A stretch of DNA of 51,643 nt from Desulfobacteraceae bacterium (GTDB lineage: Bacteria; Desulfobacterota; Desulfobacteria; Desulfobacterales; ETH-SRB1), in the NCBI GenBank assembly GCA_028571455.1, contig JAPVVG010000124.1:1-51643 (forward strand). Reading direction: 5' to 3'. Positions 1-9,443 of this stretch are shown here, piece after piece (positions within the stretch are counted from its first letter, which is position 1; each line of letters opens with the position of its first letter). A program made the position numbers and the translations under genes. The notes under the pieces were generated by a model. The model saw only the letters and a program-made list of their open reading frames with translations. It did no database searches and was not told the origin of the DNA.

Positions 1-81
1 AATCCACTGGTAAGCATTCAGGCCAAACCTGCAGAATTCGGAGCGGTGCCAGCCGATTCAACCGGCAATGATGCCTATTGA
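1..81 (+). CDS. C-terminal end of an unknown gene
   Basis: Frame 1 is open from the first base to a TGA at 79-81, giving 26 residues that end in ...STGNDAY. It converges on the leftward exporter gene, whose stop is at 100-102. The composition is protein-like, but the piece is too short to identify. It may equally be a chance open frame. Confidence 0.35.
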   Translation, partial: NPLVSIQAKPAEFGAVPADSTGNDAY

Positions 82-99
82 CACTTGCGCTTGATACCA

Positions 100-2634
100 T
101 TAGCAAGGATTTTCTTCCCGTCTATGGATCATAGTAAAAATTGCAGGCAGAACGACAATCGAAGCGATCAGGCATGAACTGACGCCGATGATAGCCACGT
201 ATCCCATACTTTGCAATCCCGGGTAGTGGGCCAGGGCAATAGATCCAAAACCCGCCATAGTAGTCAGAGAGGTCAAAACAACAGCTCGACCTGTTCGACT
301 CATTTCTTCCGGAATCTCTAAATGACCAGATTGACGGAACGTGTTGGTCAGATGAATCCCGTCATCTATGCCAATCCCGACGATCATGGGCAGGACTATT
401 ATGTTGAAAAAATTAAAATCCAAACGAAAAATTACCATAATGCCTGTTAAAGTGGCCAGACTGATCATAAGGGGGCATACGCAGAGCAAAAGTAATTTCA
501 GACTTCGGTAATAAATAAAAAGCACTGTGATAATACACAAACATGCCAACCACAGGGCGGATTCAAGATTGTTGATAATAAGTTTCTTTAGATCTCCTGT
601 GAGCAGATTCGGACCGGTCAAGGTATAGCTGTCTCTATCAATTCCTTTTTCGTCTAATTCCCGGATGATCATTTCTTTAAATCGTGTTGTGTCGGCACGT
701 GACCAGAGATCATTCGAGGGAGCGATATAGGTAATTGTTTTAAAATTATTACCCTTTCGAAAGACAAACAAATTTAAGATCTTCCCGAACTCTTTTCCCC
801 GGAGGGATGATGGGAAAAAGAGTTTTTCTGCTGAGAAGGCCCGGGAGAGGCTTTCAAAATATTCGTTGTACATATCCAGTTTCTCAAATCCGTTTTCTTC
901 CAGTGCCGTATTAAATGCCTTTTTGATACGTTTTATATCAAAATCATCGGGATGCTGTCGGATGAATTTTATATTTTTCCTCTGCTGACTGGGTGAAAGC
1001 AGGTATTGGCTTATAGATTTAATGCCTGCGATAATGCCGGAGTTTTTCAGTTCCTTCAGGGTTTCATATATTGAGGTATTGATTTCCATGACCTCTGCCT
1101 CTGATTTGCCCTGTACTATAAGAAAGGTATTGGCCATGGAACCTCCAAGCCAGCGAGTTACCTTGTCCTGCAGACGGAAGGTTTCGCTATCGGCGGGACG
1201 AAAATTCCTGAGGTTGTCATCAAAATTGATTTTAGTTCCAAGAATGGCCAGTAGGCAGACAATTATAAGTGAGGTTATGATAATAACCCCAGGATATTTC
1301 TGGAGGTATTTCATGAGGGACATTAGCCCGAAACCGCTGATTGTAATTTTTCTTTTCGAAATTTTTTTGTCTGAGAAAAAGACAAGAAGGCATGGAAGAA
1401 CAAGAGACATGACCACAAGGCAAAATAAAATCCCTGTGCCGGTCACGATGCCAAGTTCTTTAAATCCCCTGAAGTCTGAAATAGCGATAGAATAAAAAGC
1501 GACTGCCGTAGTAATCCCGCCTATTACAATTCCCATTCCAGCTTCCTGAAAAGTTTGCTGCAGTCGGTGTGGTATGTCAAGATCTGCTTTGTCTTCACCA
1601 AAGTAACGGTTGACGATATGGAGGGCAAAATCAATTCCCAGGCCCATCAGAACACATGAGAAAACGCAGGTAAGGATATTGAGGCGATGAAAGGCGACGT
1701 TGGCGAAGCCGAGTGTCCACAAGAGGCTTATGACCAGAGATACACCGACATAAAAAAGGACTCTCCATGTCCTGAACGACATGCCAAAGAGAAACATTAT
1801 ACTTAAAAAGGAAGTCAGCAGGGTAACCTTGATATCTCTTTTGGTTGTGGCTTCATCACTGACAGCGATCGGATATCCGCCGGTGTAAGATATTTTGATG
1901 CTCCCCGGCATATCTTCAAATTGATCGGAGAATTCAGATAAGGAAATATTTTCAAGATGACGAACTTCCATCATTAATTTTTTACTGAATGTGATATTCT
2001 GGGGTGGCTTTTCGGGCTTAATAAAGAGGAGATAGATTTTTCCTTCGCCGGTTTGATAATACCCTTTATGTGGCCTGAGCGGTTGTTTTCCCGTGGGAAC
2101 GGTTATGTTTTCCATCAATAATTTCCTGAGTCCCAGTGGGTCGATATAAACAAGCTCTTTCGCTGCAATACCAAACGGTGTCATCAAGAGAGTCTTATTT
2201 TCAATGACCTGTTTGTGAATTTCGTTATCGGATAATATATGGGTCAATTTCTCAAGGTCTTCTGCCTTCAAAAAGAGAGGAAAATATTCAATGAATGTCT
2301 GAAATAAAGAGGATAGTTGTTTCTCTTCGCTTTTATATTCCACATCATGGATCAATTGACTCCCGGCAAAGTTTTCTGCCAGGATATCAACAAAAGATTC
2401 GGATTTCGTTCGGTCATAACCCGGCGGGACCTCAACCAGAGCAATTAAAATCGAATGACTTCCGATTTCTTCGGTAATCTCGAAGAAATTACGTACTTCT
2501 GTATTATTTGAAGGGAGGAGAGAAAAAAAGTTAAGATCGAGCTTTAGTTGGGCAGCAAGAATAATTGCGATCAGGGTCAGGAAGGCAGTAAGGGTTAAGA
2601 TATGTTTGTGGAAACGATATATGATTTGATGCAA
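100..2634 (-). CDS. RND/MMPL-family exporter (HAE3/HpnN-like)
   Basis: Predicted inner-membrane exporter of 844 residues. It has the duplicated RND layout: one N-terminal transmembrane helix (about residues 10-27), a periplasmic domain, a bundle of five or six helices (about 270-420), a further helix near 450, a second periplasmic domain, and a last bundle at about 700-835. No adaptor or outer-membrane partner is next to it, which fits lipid-exporting MMPL/HpnN-type proteins that act alone. The start is TTG at 2634: an in-frame stop lies just upstream and AAGGGG sits about 10 nt before it. It is the last gene of the leftward operon that faces the ketosynthase operon, so export of that cluster's lipid product is a reasonable inference. 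The substrate is unknown. Confidence 0.85.
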   Translation of the reverse strand: MHQIIYRFHKHILTLTAFLTLIAIILAAQLKLDLNFFSLLPSNNTEVRNFFEITEEIGSHSILIALVEVPPGYDRTKSESFVDILAENFAGSQLIHDVEYKSEEKQLSSLFQTFIEYFPLFLKAEDLEKLTHILSDNEIHKQVIENKTLLMTPFGIAAKELVYIDPLGLRKLLMENITVPTGKQPLRPHKGYYQTGEGKIYLLFIKPEKPPQNITFSKKLMMEVRHLENISLSEFSDQFEDMPGSIKISYTGGYPIAVSDEATTKRDIKVTLLTSFLSIMFLFGMSFRTWRVLFYVGVSLVISLLWTLGFANVAFHRLNILTCVFSCVLMGLGIDFALHIVNRYFGEDKADLDIPHRLQQTFQEAGMGIVIGGITTAVAFYSIAISDFRGFKELGIVTGTGILFCLVVMSLVLPCLLVFFSDKKISKRKITISGFGLMSLMKYLQKYPGVIIITSLIIVCLLAILGTKINFDDNLRNFRPADSETFRLQDKVTRWLGGSMANTFLIVQGKSEAEVMEINTSIYETLKELKNSGIIAGIKSISQYLLSPSQQRKNIKFIRQHPDDFDIKRIKKAFNTALEENGFEKLDMYNEYFESLSRAFSAEKLFFPSSLRGKEFGKILNLFVFRKGNNFKTITYIAPSNDLWSRADTTRFKEMIIRELDEKGIDRDSYTLTGPNLLTGDLKKLIINNLESALWLACLCIITVLFIYYRSLKLLLLCVCPLMISLATLTGIMVIFRLDFNFFNIIVLPMIVGIGIDDGIHLTNTFRQSGHLEIPEEMSRTGRAVVLTSLTTMAGFGSIALAHYPGLQSMGYVAIIGVSSCLIASIVVLPAIFTMIHRREENPC

Positions 2635-2737
2635 TGGGAATAACCCCTTGAGCCAGTTTCATGTTAGCTGAAAATACTTTTTCCGTAAAGCGTTGGCAAT
2701 ATCGGCGTATTTTTGGCATATTCATCTGTTTTATGAG

Positions 2738-3241
2738 TCAGCCGTTCATAAACAGAGTCCATAATTTTAGGATTCCCTCTCCCAGCCCTAAAAGAAAAGC
2801 ACATCCCAATATGCTTCCCCCAATCAGAAGCGGATAACCGGTGAGCTTGGAAAATTTCAAGAGTCTCGACAAAAGCACTCCGCTCCACATGCCGCAACCT
2901 TTAAGTGGCAGCGTGGTAATAGCTACAACTCCGGGTGCTCCCATGACCTGCATCCAGCGAAAGAGTTTTGATTTGCTGAGGTTCTTTCCCTTTTTTATAG
3001 TTCTTTCAGAAAACTTTCGTGCCAATAAGCTGTCAGATATTGTGCCGTACAGATGATAGAATAACGGGATCTGAAGCGTATCAAGCAGAACCACTACGGG
3101 CAACAAAAAAGAAGCCTTATATCCCAGAAATTGAGCGCTCAGGATAGCAACAGACCTGCCTCCCACTATATAGAGCGGGATAAAATATATCACAAAATGT
3201 TCTGCAAGATTGTTTTTTAAGAATATTACAAGATCAATCAT
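2738..3241 (-). CDS. Small multidrug-export family membrane protein
   Basis: A 167-residue polytopic membrane protein. Its C-terminal half carries a Pro-Leu-Lys-Gly-Cys-Gly-x-Trp-Ser-Gly stretch followed by two hydrophobic helices. This matches the P-x-G-x-G-x-W-[TS]-G signature of the COG2426 'small multi-drug export' family. Transport has rarely been shown for this family, so the name is only a label. It lies between the polysaccharide deacetylase and the MMPL exporter on the same strand and is probably co-transcribed with both. The ATG at 3241 has only a weak Shine-Dalgarno sequence. Confidence 0.65.
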   Translation of the reverse strand: MIDLVIFLKNNLAEHFVIYFIPLYIVGGRSVAILSAQFLGYKASFLLPVVVLLDTLQIPLFYHLYGTISDSLLARKFSERTIKKGKNLSKSKLFRWMQVMGAPGVVAITTLPLKGCGMWSGVLLSRLLKFSKLTGYPLLIGGSILGCAFLLGLGEGILKLWTLFMNG

Positions 3242-3275
3242 AAATTAAGTTATTATTTATGCCTGTGAAACATGT

Positions 3276-4112
3276 TTAATGCAAATTTTTCTTTTTCAAG
3301 ACGTTTGAAACAGATGTAAAGTTAAAATCATTGAGTAGGCGCCCAAGCCTTTTTTCTGTCCTTTCAACCCGTGCATCAAGAACAAACCTCTTAACAAAAG
3401 GAAGCATGACGTGGGGATTATTCCTGTCAAATTCCCGGGGGTGAAGGAAGATAACCGCAGGTTGACCCTGTCTGTTCAGTTTTTGTATGGTAAAACGAAT
3501 AAGATTATAAGGAAAAACTCTTAGTCCCCATCCACCGCCCAGCGGGAAATTGACAAAAGGAGTACTGCCAACCATTGGTGGAAATTCCCATAATTGACCT
3601 TCATCAAGTGTCAACCTGTACGGTATTCTGGAATAATCCTGATTGCCGATAATGGGGAGAGGTGTCATGCTCGAATCATATTCAAAACCCTCTTGTTGCA
3701 GGATATCAAGAGCCCAGAGAGAATCATCCCGGATTGACCACTCGGGAGCCCTGTATCCTTTAACCGGGTGTCCCGTTATCCCGGTAATGATACTCACAGC
3801 TTTCAAGAGATCCTGCCGGAACACATCCGGTGTCATGGTATAAACCTGCTTGTGGGCATATCCGTGTGTGGCAATTTCATGACCGGATTTCTCGATTTCT
3901 CTGATCAGATCCGGATGTTTTTCCGCGACAAAACCGAGGACAAAAAAGGTCGCCTGAACCTTTTTTTGAGACAGGATATCCAGTATCCTGAATGTATTTC
4001 CTGTAACCCTGCTTTCCAACTGAGGCCAGCTGGCCTCAGATATCAAATCATCTACCCCGCAGATATGGAACCAGTCTTCCAGGTCAATGGTCAGGATATT
4101 TTCAACGGTCAT
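3276..4112 (-). CDS. Polysaccharide deacetylase (NodB fold, DUF3473-type)
   Basis: A 278-residue carbohydrate esterase family 4 enzyme expected to remove N-acetyl groups from a polysaccharide or lipid-linked sugar. The protein begins almost directly with the metal motif TIDLEDW (Asp10). The second motif is THGYAHK (His83, His87). A conserved RAPEWS block and a C-terminal region typical of exosortase/EPS-type deacetylases (DUF3473) follow. It has no signal peptide, so the site of action is uncertain. The ATG overlaps the stop of the upstream ATP-grasp gene as ATGA, so the two are translationally coupled. Next to a glycosyltransferase and an exporter it may trim a sugar on the cluster's product; that is inference. 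Confidence 0.88.
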   Translation of the reverse strand: MTVENILTIDLEDWFHICGVDDLISEASWPQLESRVTGNTFRILDILSQKKVQATFFVLGFVAEKHPDLIREIEKSGHEIATHGYAHKQVYTMTPDVFRQDLLKAVSIITGITGHPVKGYRAPEWSIRDDSLWALDILQQEGFEYDSSMTPLPIIGNQDYSRIPYRLTLDEGQLWEFPPMVGSTPFVNFPLGGGWGLRVFPYNLIRFTIQKLNRQGQPAVIFLHPREFDRNNPHVMLPFVKRFVLDARVERTEKRLGRLLNDFNFTSVSNVLKKKNLH

Positions 4113-5287
4113 AATTTCCTCTTTTTCAGTCGTTGTTTCATGTCCCTGTCATATAAAAAGGTTAGGGGTGTCAGAATTCTGCCAAGGACGGGCAAAGGGT
4201 CTTTGAGAGATAAAATGTCATAAGCGGTATTCTTATTCCAAAAGTGGAAATATTCGGGTATCAAGCTCGCTCGTCTCGGGTTGTACACAAAATGGAGAAT
4301 ATCTCCCGGCAACATCCACCGGCATCGTTTCCCTGTCTCGTAATGTTCGACCGGTTTAAACTTTTCACCAAGGGACATGCGATACAGAAGATAAGGAAAA
4401 TTAACTCCCGCTTCCACGGCCAGATGTAATGAGCCCCAGAATCTCGGGTTGATTTCCATCAGTTTTGGTATGCCGTCACGAGGATCCAGTTTGAATTCAA
4501 CCATAGCCACGCCAAACCAGTCAAGCTTTTTCAGTAAAGTCAGTGCCATATCCCGAATATCATCGTACCTGGCGCTTTCCCGCAGAGTACTTGCACCTCC
4601 CGTTATAGGATATTCCCTCAGACGTTTATGCACAAATGACGCTTTCACATCCCCTCTTTCGTCCATAAGAAAAGAGGCACCATAGCCTGGCCCTTCATGA
4701 GAAATAAGTTCCTGAATCATGGGGTAGGGGAAACGTCTGTGAACCGACAGGTATTGGCTCATCAATTCCCCCGGGTTTCTTGGATAAGTTATCCCCACTG
4801 CGCCGGAACTTATTTTGGGCTTTATCACTACAGGATAGGGAAGTGTACCCTTCATTTCATTGAGTTGTGTGATATCCTCGATAAACCAGGTTTTCGGTAT
4901 GGGAATCCCCTCTTGTTCGGCCACTTGAAGAACCTTGTCCTTACGCCGGGCAAAATCAAGTTTATCAAAGGATACAACCGGAACATACGTCAAGCTTGAA
5001 AATTCAGAATGATGTTTTGATATGAGCTCCATGGTTTCATCTTCCATGGGCAGGAGCATTTGATATGACCGGCGTGACAATTTATTGTGAAGAAAGTCCA
5101 CAAACTCCGCTGGTCTAAAGAGAGGTGAGGGATAGACTACTGCCTGATGGCAGTATCTGGAAAAAGCGGCAGTTGCCAGACGAGTGCTTTCGCCTACTGT
5201 AACTTTGATACCTTTTTTCCCGAGGGCCCGTACCGCTGCAAGCGACTTTCTCCAATGTCCATCCGTAATGAAAACTTCAGAATTCAT
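4109..5287 (-). CDS. ATP-grasp ligase (carboxylate-amine ligase-like)
   Basis: A 392-residue ATP-grasp enzyme, the superfamily that activates a carboxylate as acyl phosphate and joins it to an amine or thiol. Visible features are an N-terminal pre-ATP-grasp Rossmann-like part, the ATP-binding segment around residues 150-165 (YPVVIKPKISSGAVGI), and the metal/phosphate-binding MEINPRFWGS at about 275-285. It is the first gene of the leftward operon, with its start 168 bp from the divergent ketoreductase gene. Acting on an acyl chain made by the neighbouring ketosynthase system is plausible but unproven. The substrate cannot be read from sequence. Confidence 0.85.
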   Translation of the reverse strand: MNSEVFITDGHWRKSLAAVRALGKKGIKVTVGESTRLATAAFSRYCHQAVVYPSPLFRPAEFVDFLHNKLSRRSYQMLLPMEDETMELISKHHSEFSSLTYVPVVSFDKLDFARRKDKVLQVAEQEGIPIPKTWFIEDITQLNEMKGTLPYPVVIKPKISSGAVGITYPRNPGELMSQYLSVHRRFPYPMIQELISHEGPGYGASFLMDERGDVKASFVHKRLREYPITGGASTLRESARYDDIRDMALTLLKKLDWFGVAMVEFKLDPRDGIPKLMEINPRFWGSLHLAVEAGVNFPYLLYRMSLGEKFKPVEHYETGKRCRWMLPGDILHFVYNPRRASLIPEYFHFWNKNTAYDILSLKDPLPVLGRILTPLTFLYDRDMKQRLKKRKL

Positions 5288-5420
5288 AATAAACTCTTTT
5301 CATATTTTTGAAGTATGTTCAATAGGTTTTTGATGGATAGTCGCTGTCACTATTTGTTTCTGTTTAAGGTCCAAACTTTAATCTTGCACCCCAAAAGTTC
5401 CTTTGCTATAAATATTAGCT

Positions 5421-5449
5421 TTGTGTATTTTATCTTATTAGAATAATAT
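5421..5449 (+). promoter_or_regulatory. Candidate sigma-70 promoter of the rightward lipid operon
   Basis: TTGTGT at 5421-5426 and TAATAT at 5444-5449 are 17 bp apart. The predicted transcription start falls at about 5456, on the ATG of the ketoreductase gene itself. No Shine-Dalgarno sequence precedes that ATG, so the mRNA may be leaderless. Confidence 0.4.
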
Positions 5450-5455
5450 AATTTT

Positions 5456-6196
5456 ATGGAATTTAAGAATAAAAGAGTAATTATTACTGGGGCCACCAGA
5501 GGCTTGGGAAAAGCGATGGCTCTTGCTTTTGCCCGTGAAGGCGCCTGGGTTGCAATTAATTATTCGTCTGATGATAAAAGCGCATTAGAGACAGAATTAG
5601 AAATAAAAAACATAGCGCCAAAATCCCTCATTTTAAAGGCAGATGTTTCGTCCAGGACCGATGTCGAGAAAATGATAAGCAATGTTCTGGAGCAATGGGA
5701 ATATGTGGATATTCTGGTCAACAACGCCGGAATTATCAGGGACAAATTGCTTATGTTTCTTAATGAGGAGGATTGGGATCGGGTGATCGATGTCAACCTG
5801 AAAGGGACTTATCTTTGTTCAAGGTCAATTATAAAAACGATGATAGGTAGAAAGTCCGGACGGATTATAAATATCACGTCTCCTTCTGCACTTAGAGGCA
5901 GAATTTGCCAGACAAATTATTCGGCCTCGAAAGGCGGAATTATCTCTTTTACCAAATCTCTTTCCAGAGAGATGGCTCGGGTAGGCATTACTGTAAATGC
6001 TGTTTGCCCGGGGGTTATTTCCACGGCTATGACAGAAAACTTGGATGAGAAAACAAAGAAAGAATTTTTAAATATAATCCCAATGGGTAGATTTGGTAAT
6101 CCGGAAGATATTGCCGGGGCTGTCCTTTTTTTGGCTTCAGAAAAGGCACGATATATTACCGGCCATGTATTGGTTGTCGATGGTGGTTTGGGATAA
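5456..6196 (+). CDS. 3-oxoacyl-ACP reductase-like SDR
   Basis: A 246-residue classical short-chain dehydrogenase/reductase of the FabG type, expected to reduce a beta-keto group on an ACP-bound chain with NAD(P)H. Seen directly: the cofactor motif TGATRGLG (residues 11-18), NNAG (89-92), Asn114, and the catalytic Ser142, Tyr155, Lys159 (YSASK). The length is normal for FabG. It is the first gene of a rightward operon, with the ACP gene 24 nt downstream. Linkage to a KS/CLF pair rather than to fabD, fabH and fabZ suggests a specialised lipid pathway, not housekeeping fatty-acid synthesis. Confidence 0.92.
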   Translation: MEFKNKRVIITGATRGLGKAMALAFAREGAWVAINYSSDDKSALETELEIKNIAPKSLILKADVSSRTDVEKMISNVLEQWEYVDILVNNAGIIRDKLLMFLNEEDWDRVIDVNLKGTYLCSRSIIKTMIGRKSGRIINITSPSALRGRICQTNYSASKGGIISFTKSLSREMARVGITVNAVCPGVISTAMTENLDEKTKKEFLNIIPMGRFGNPEDIAGAVLFLASEKARYITGHVLVVDGGLG

Positions 6197-6220
6197 AATA
6201 AAAATCGCAAGAGGTAGAGA

Positions 6221-6499
6221 ATGAAAGAAATCGTCAACAATTCAGCGGCATTGATCGAATTTCTCAAGAAAATGATCATTGATGTTCTTAAATTGGAAGA
6301 TATCACTGTTGAAGAAATCGGGGATGATACCCCTCTTTTCAGGAAAGGACTGGGACTTGATTCCCTGGATGCCCTTGAACTTGTTGTGGCCATAGAGAAA
6401 AATTTCAATGTTATTATTGAAGATGAGAATGTTGGCAAAAAAGCTTTCGAGTCCGTCAGTGCCCTTGCTGTATTCATACAGGAAGAATATGGAGAATAG
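6221..6499 (+). CDS. Acyl carrier protein
   Basis: A 92-residue carrier protein with the phosphopantetheine attachment motif GLDSLDALE, modified serine Ser48. The length and acidic helices are typical of an ACP. It carries intermediates for the ketosynthase pair and ketoreductase in the same operon. It is followed after 3 nt by the thioesterase gene. A 4'-phosphopantetheinyl transferase is not in the window, so modification must depend on an enzyme encoded elsewhere. Confidence 0.92.
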   Translation: MKEIVNNSAALIEFLKKMIIDVLKLEDITVEEIGDDTPLFRKGLGLDSLDALELVVAIEKNFNVIIEDENVGKKAFESVSALAVFIQEEYGE

Positions 6500-6502
6500 C
6501 CC

Positions 6503-6925
6503 ATGCAATGGGTAGAGACAGAGGAGACAGTTCGATTTAACGAGGTAGATCAATGGGGTATGGTCTGGTACGGCCACTACATGGCATGGTTTGAAGTTGG
6601 CAGAATGTTTTTACTGCGGCGATTCGATCTTTTGCCAAAGCAAATGGTTGAGTTAGGATATATTGCACCTGTAATCACTTTAAAATGTGATTTTAAACAC
6701 CCGGCAGCATGCGGAGACTTGATTATTATCAGGACAACGATAGTCAAGCCGGAAATTGCTGCCTTAACATTTAAATTTGAGATATTGCTTAAAGAACAGG
6801 GCACTCTTCTGGCCCGGGGAGAGACTACGCAGGTTCTTTTAACAACCGATAATAAAATGATTTATCGACTGACCGGTGAACTTGAAAAGCGAATAAACAA
6901 CCTGTTAAATTATTGTCAAAAATAG
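6503..6925 (+). CDS. Hotdog thioesterase (4HBT/YbgC type)
   Basis: A 140-residue single-hotdog protein. The N-terminal block RFNEVDQWGMVWYGHYMAWF (residues 11-30, followed by Glu31) is the 4-hydroxybenzoyl-CoA thioesterase/YbgC signature, with the catalytic-type Asp16. It probably hydrolyses or transfers an acyl thioester from the ACP encoded 3 nt upstream. Similar small thioesterases sit beside ketosynthase pairs in aryl-polyene clusters (family knowledge). Substrate length cannot be inferred. Confidence 0.85.
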   Translation: MQWVETEETVRFNEVDQWGMVWYGHYMAWFEVGRMFLLRRFDLLPKQMVELGYIAPVITLKCDFKHPAACGDLIIIRTTIVKPEIAALTFKFEILLKEQGTLLARGETTQVLLTTDNKMIYRLTGELEKRINNLLNYCQK

Positions 6926-6969
6926 TAAAGTATCTCAAATATACTCAAGAATTTATTCTGGGAAAATAG

Positions 6970-8190
6970 ATGAATAAAGATACATCCAGGCGGGTGGCTG
7001 TAACAGGTCTTGGTATAATCACGTCCATCGGGAATTCCGTGCCCGTGTTCAGAGAAGGGCTCTTCAGCGGAAAATGTGGAATTGAGCCGATATCGCTTTT
7101 TGATACCACCGGCTTTTCATGCCATTCTGCCGGGCAGATAAAAAACATAGATTTGGAAGGCTTTTTTAATCCCCGTGAGATAAAGCGGAATTCCAGGTGT
7201 GATCTTTTGGGGCTCATAGCAGCCGACGAGGCCCTGTCAGACTTCGGACTGGATATTGCAAAATACACCAAAGAGAGAATCGGTGTTGTTCTGGGAGGTG
7301 GTGCAGGCGGTATGCTCTCCTGGGAGAAATATCGGCGTGCCTTATGGTTAAAAACCAGACCAAGACCTTCCCTTCTTCTTCCCGCTGCACCCTGCACCTT
7401 GACGGATCTTGTTGCCAGTCGTTATAAACTAACCGGATTAAGAGCTACTATTTGTACAGCCTGTTCTTCCAGTACCACGTCGATTGGTTATGGTTTCGAC
7501 TTGATTCGCTCAGGTGACCAGGATATTGTTGTTACCGGTGGAAGTGAATCTCTTTCAGAATTAACTTTTTCCGGCTTCCATTCTTTGAGACTAATGGATC
7601 CTGAGTATTGCCGTCCCTTTGACAGATACCGGCGCGGCCTTTCATTAGGGGAGGGGGCTGCAATCCTCATATTGGAAGATTATGAACGCGCTGAAGATAG
7701 AAATGCAACAATTTACGCAGAAGTGCTTGGCTATGCAACAAATTCAGATGCCGTACACATTACATCCCCGGATGCCGGAGGGATGAGCCGAGCAATGGTA
7801 CAAGCTTTAAGGAATGCAAATATTGATGTAGATCAAGTAGGCTACATCAATGCTCACGGAACGGCTACCAGGATAAACGATCAGATGGAAACAAGAGCCA
7901 TAAAAAATGTTTTTGAAGGACATGCCGGAGATTTAGCAATTAGTTCGACAAAATCCATGGTTGGCCATTGTCTCGGTGCTTCAGGAGCAATCGAGGGAGT
8001 AGCCACAGTTCTCGCTTTGCACGAGCAGGTTGTTCCACCGACGATACATTTGGAACTTCCTGATCCGGATTGTGATCTGGATTATGTTCCCAATTATTCC
8101 AGGAAACAGGAAATTAATTTTGCCATGAGCAACTCGTTTGCATTTGGAGGGAATAATGCATCGGTTGTATTTGCAAGAAGTAAAGTATAA
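6970..8190 (+). CDS. Beta-ketoacyl-ACP synthase (FabF type, active)
   Basis: A 406-residue condensing enzyme with a complete thiolase-fold triad: Cys165 in TACSSS, His296 in NAHGTAT, His333 in GHCLGASG. It should catalyse decarboxylative condensation of malonyl-ACP with an acyl chain. It is followed after 23 nt by a homologue of the same length that lacks all three residues, so the pair resembles the KS-alpha/KS-beta (chain length factor) heterodimers of type II polyketide and aryl-polyene systems. The ATG lies 44 nt after the thioesterase stop, so the gene belongs to the same operon. Confidence 0.92.
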   Translation: MNKDTSRRVAVTGLGIITSIGNSVPVFREGLFSGKCGIEPISLFDTTGFSCHSAGQIKNIDLEGFFNPREIKRNSRCDLLGLIAADEALSDFGLDIAKYTKERIGVVLGGGAGGMLSWEKYRRALWLKTRPRPSLLLPAAPCTLTDLVASRYKLTGLRATICTACSSSTTSIGYGFDLIRSGDQDIVVTGGSESLSELTFSGFHSLRLMDPEYCRPFDRYRRGLSLGEGAAILILEDYERAEDRNATIYAEVLGYATNSDAVHITSPDAGGMSRAMVQALRNANIDVDQVGYINAHGTATRINDQMETRAIKNVFEGHAGDLAISSTKSMVGHCLGASGAIEGVATVLALHEQVVPPTIHLELPDPDCDLDYVPNYSRKQEINFAMSNSFAFGGNNASVVFARSKV

Positions 8191-8213
8191 ATAAAAGAGT
8201 TCAAGAGTATTCA

Positions 8214-9434
8214 ATGATCGAAATTGCCGTTACAGGTATAGGTGTCATCAGTCCATTGGGTATAGGTCGGGAAACCTTCTGGGAAAGCTGCCGGAAGGCA
8301 AAGACGGGAATAAAGAAGATCACATCCTTCGACACTACATCTTTACGATCTAATATAGCCGGCTGGATTGATGATTTTAATCCACGGCACTTTTTGCCAC
8401 CGAAAAGTTATCGACGAATGGGTAGAGTTTCAAGGATGGCAGTTGCCTCCAGCGTGGAAGCATTGCAAGACAGCGGACTTGACATCAATAGTATCGACAG
8501 GGAAAGAATTGCTGTCATCATGGGAACTTCATACGGAAGCAGTTCTCATATAGAAGATTTTTATATAAGCCTTCTCGAGGAGGGACCTCGGGGAGCCCAT
8601 CCTTTTCTTTTCCCGGAAACTGTACCTAATGCCCCTGCAAGCTATATTGCCATGTTTCATGGTATAACAGGTCCCAATAATACCTTCTGCCAGAACGAAC
8701 TTTCCGCGGAAAATGCCATAATGTATGCCCGGAATCTCCTGTTGCAAAATCTGGTGGACGTTGTCCTGGTGGGTGGGGCTGATGAGTTGTCAGCAATGCA
8801 GTATACCTGTTATGATGCCGTAGGCGCCCTAAACAAGGTCAGGGCAGAAAAAGGTGAAACTATCAGACCCGAACCCGGAAGCGGTTTTATCCTTGGGGAA
8901 GGAGCCGGAATCCTGGTTATGGAAAGAATCGATGTGGCACGTAAGCGGGATGCGAGAATATACGGAGTAATGAAATCGGGCGCCATCAGGGGAGGAATGA
9001 CGGACATTGGGCATTACGAAATTGAAGGCGAACAGATGGCACGGGCTGTATTCCTTGCTATAGAAAATGCCGGTATGGATCCCGGTGAAATTGATCAGAT
9101 AGATATTTCTGCCAATTTTACAGGTGAACTTGATAGAATGGAATATAACCAGCTCAGGCAAATCTTCAGAGGACGAAATGACAATCTGGAAGTGACACCT
9201 TTGAAATATCTTATGGGTGATTTTGGAGGCGCCGGGATCATCAGGGCGGCGGCTATTCTTCTGAGCATTTATAACAAGCTGCCTCTTCCCACCGTAAACG
9301 CTGAAGTATTGAGAAGTGAAGCCGAAAATTTCCCGGTGTGGAATATTTCCACGACCGGCAAAACAGATACGGCCCTGATGACAAGCGCCACGTTTGGCGG
9401 GGGGACGAGCAGCCTGATCTTTGCCAGGAAGTAA
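8214..9434 (+). CDS. Ketosynthase homologue without active site (chain-length-factor-like)
   Basis: A 406-residue protein that aligns along its whole length with the preceding ketosynthase, but every catalytic position has changed. The active Cys position is Glu162 (in FCQNELSAEN), the first His is Asn301 (in ISANFTGELD), and the second is Asp336 (in LMGDFGGAG). Chain length factors of type II PKS usually carry Gln at the Cys position; Glu is less usual. The reading frame is intact and the glycine-rich structural motifs (VVLVGGAD, GFILGEGAG) are kept, so it is a maintained partner subunit and not a decaying copy. The likely role is heterodimerisation with the upstream KS, setting chain length or providing malonyl decarboxylation. 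Confidence 0.85.
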   Translation: MIEIAVTGIGVISPLGIGRETFWESCRKAKTGIKKITSFDTTSLRSNIAGWIDDFNPRHFLPPKSYRRMGRVSRMAVASSVEALQDSGLDINSIDRERIAVIMGTSYGSSSHIEDFYISLLEEGPRGAHPFLFPETVPNAPASYIAMFHGITGPNNTFCQNELSAENAIMYARNLLLQNLVDVVLVGGADELSAMQYTCYDAVGALNKVRAEKGETIRPEPGSGFILGEGAGILVMERIDVARKRDARIYGVMKSGAIRGGMTDIGHYEIEGEQMARAVFLAIENAGMDPGEIDQIDISANFTGELDRMEYNQLRQIFRGRNDNLEVTPLKYLMGDFGGAGIIRAAAILLSIYNKLPLPTVNAEVLRSEAENFPVWNISTTGKTDTALMTSATFGGGTSSLIFARK

Positions 9435-9443
9435 TGAATAATT

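Noticed and set aside
5456-9434. Reading the ketosynthase operon as housekeeping fatty-acid synthesis
   Set aside because: fabD, fabH, fabZ and plsX are absent, there is an inactive KS partner, and the neighbours are a radical SAM enzyme, a glycosyltransferase and an exporter.
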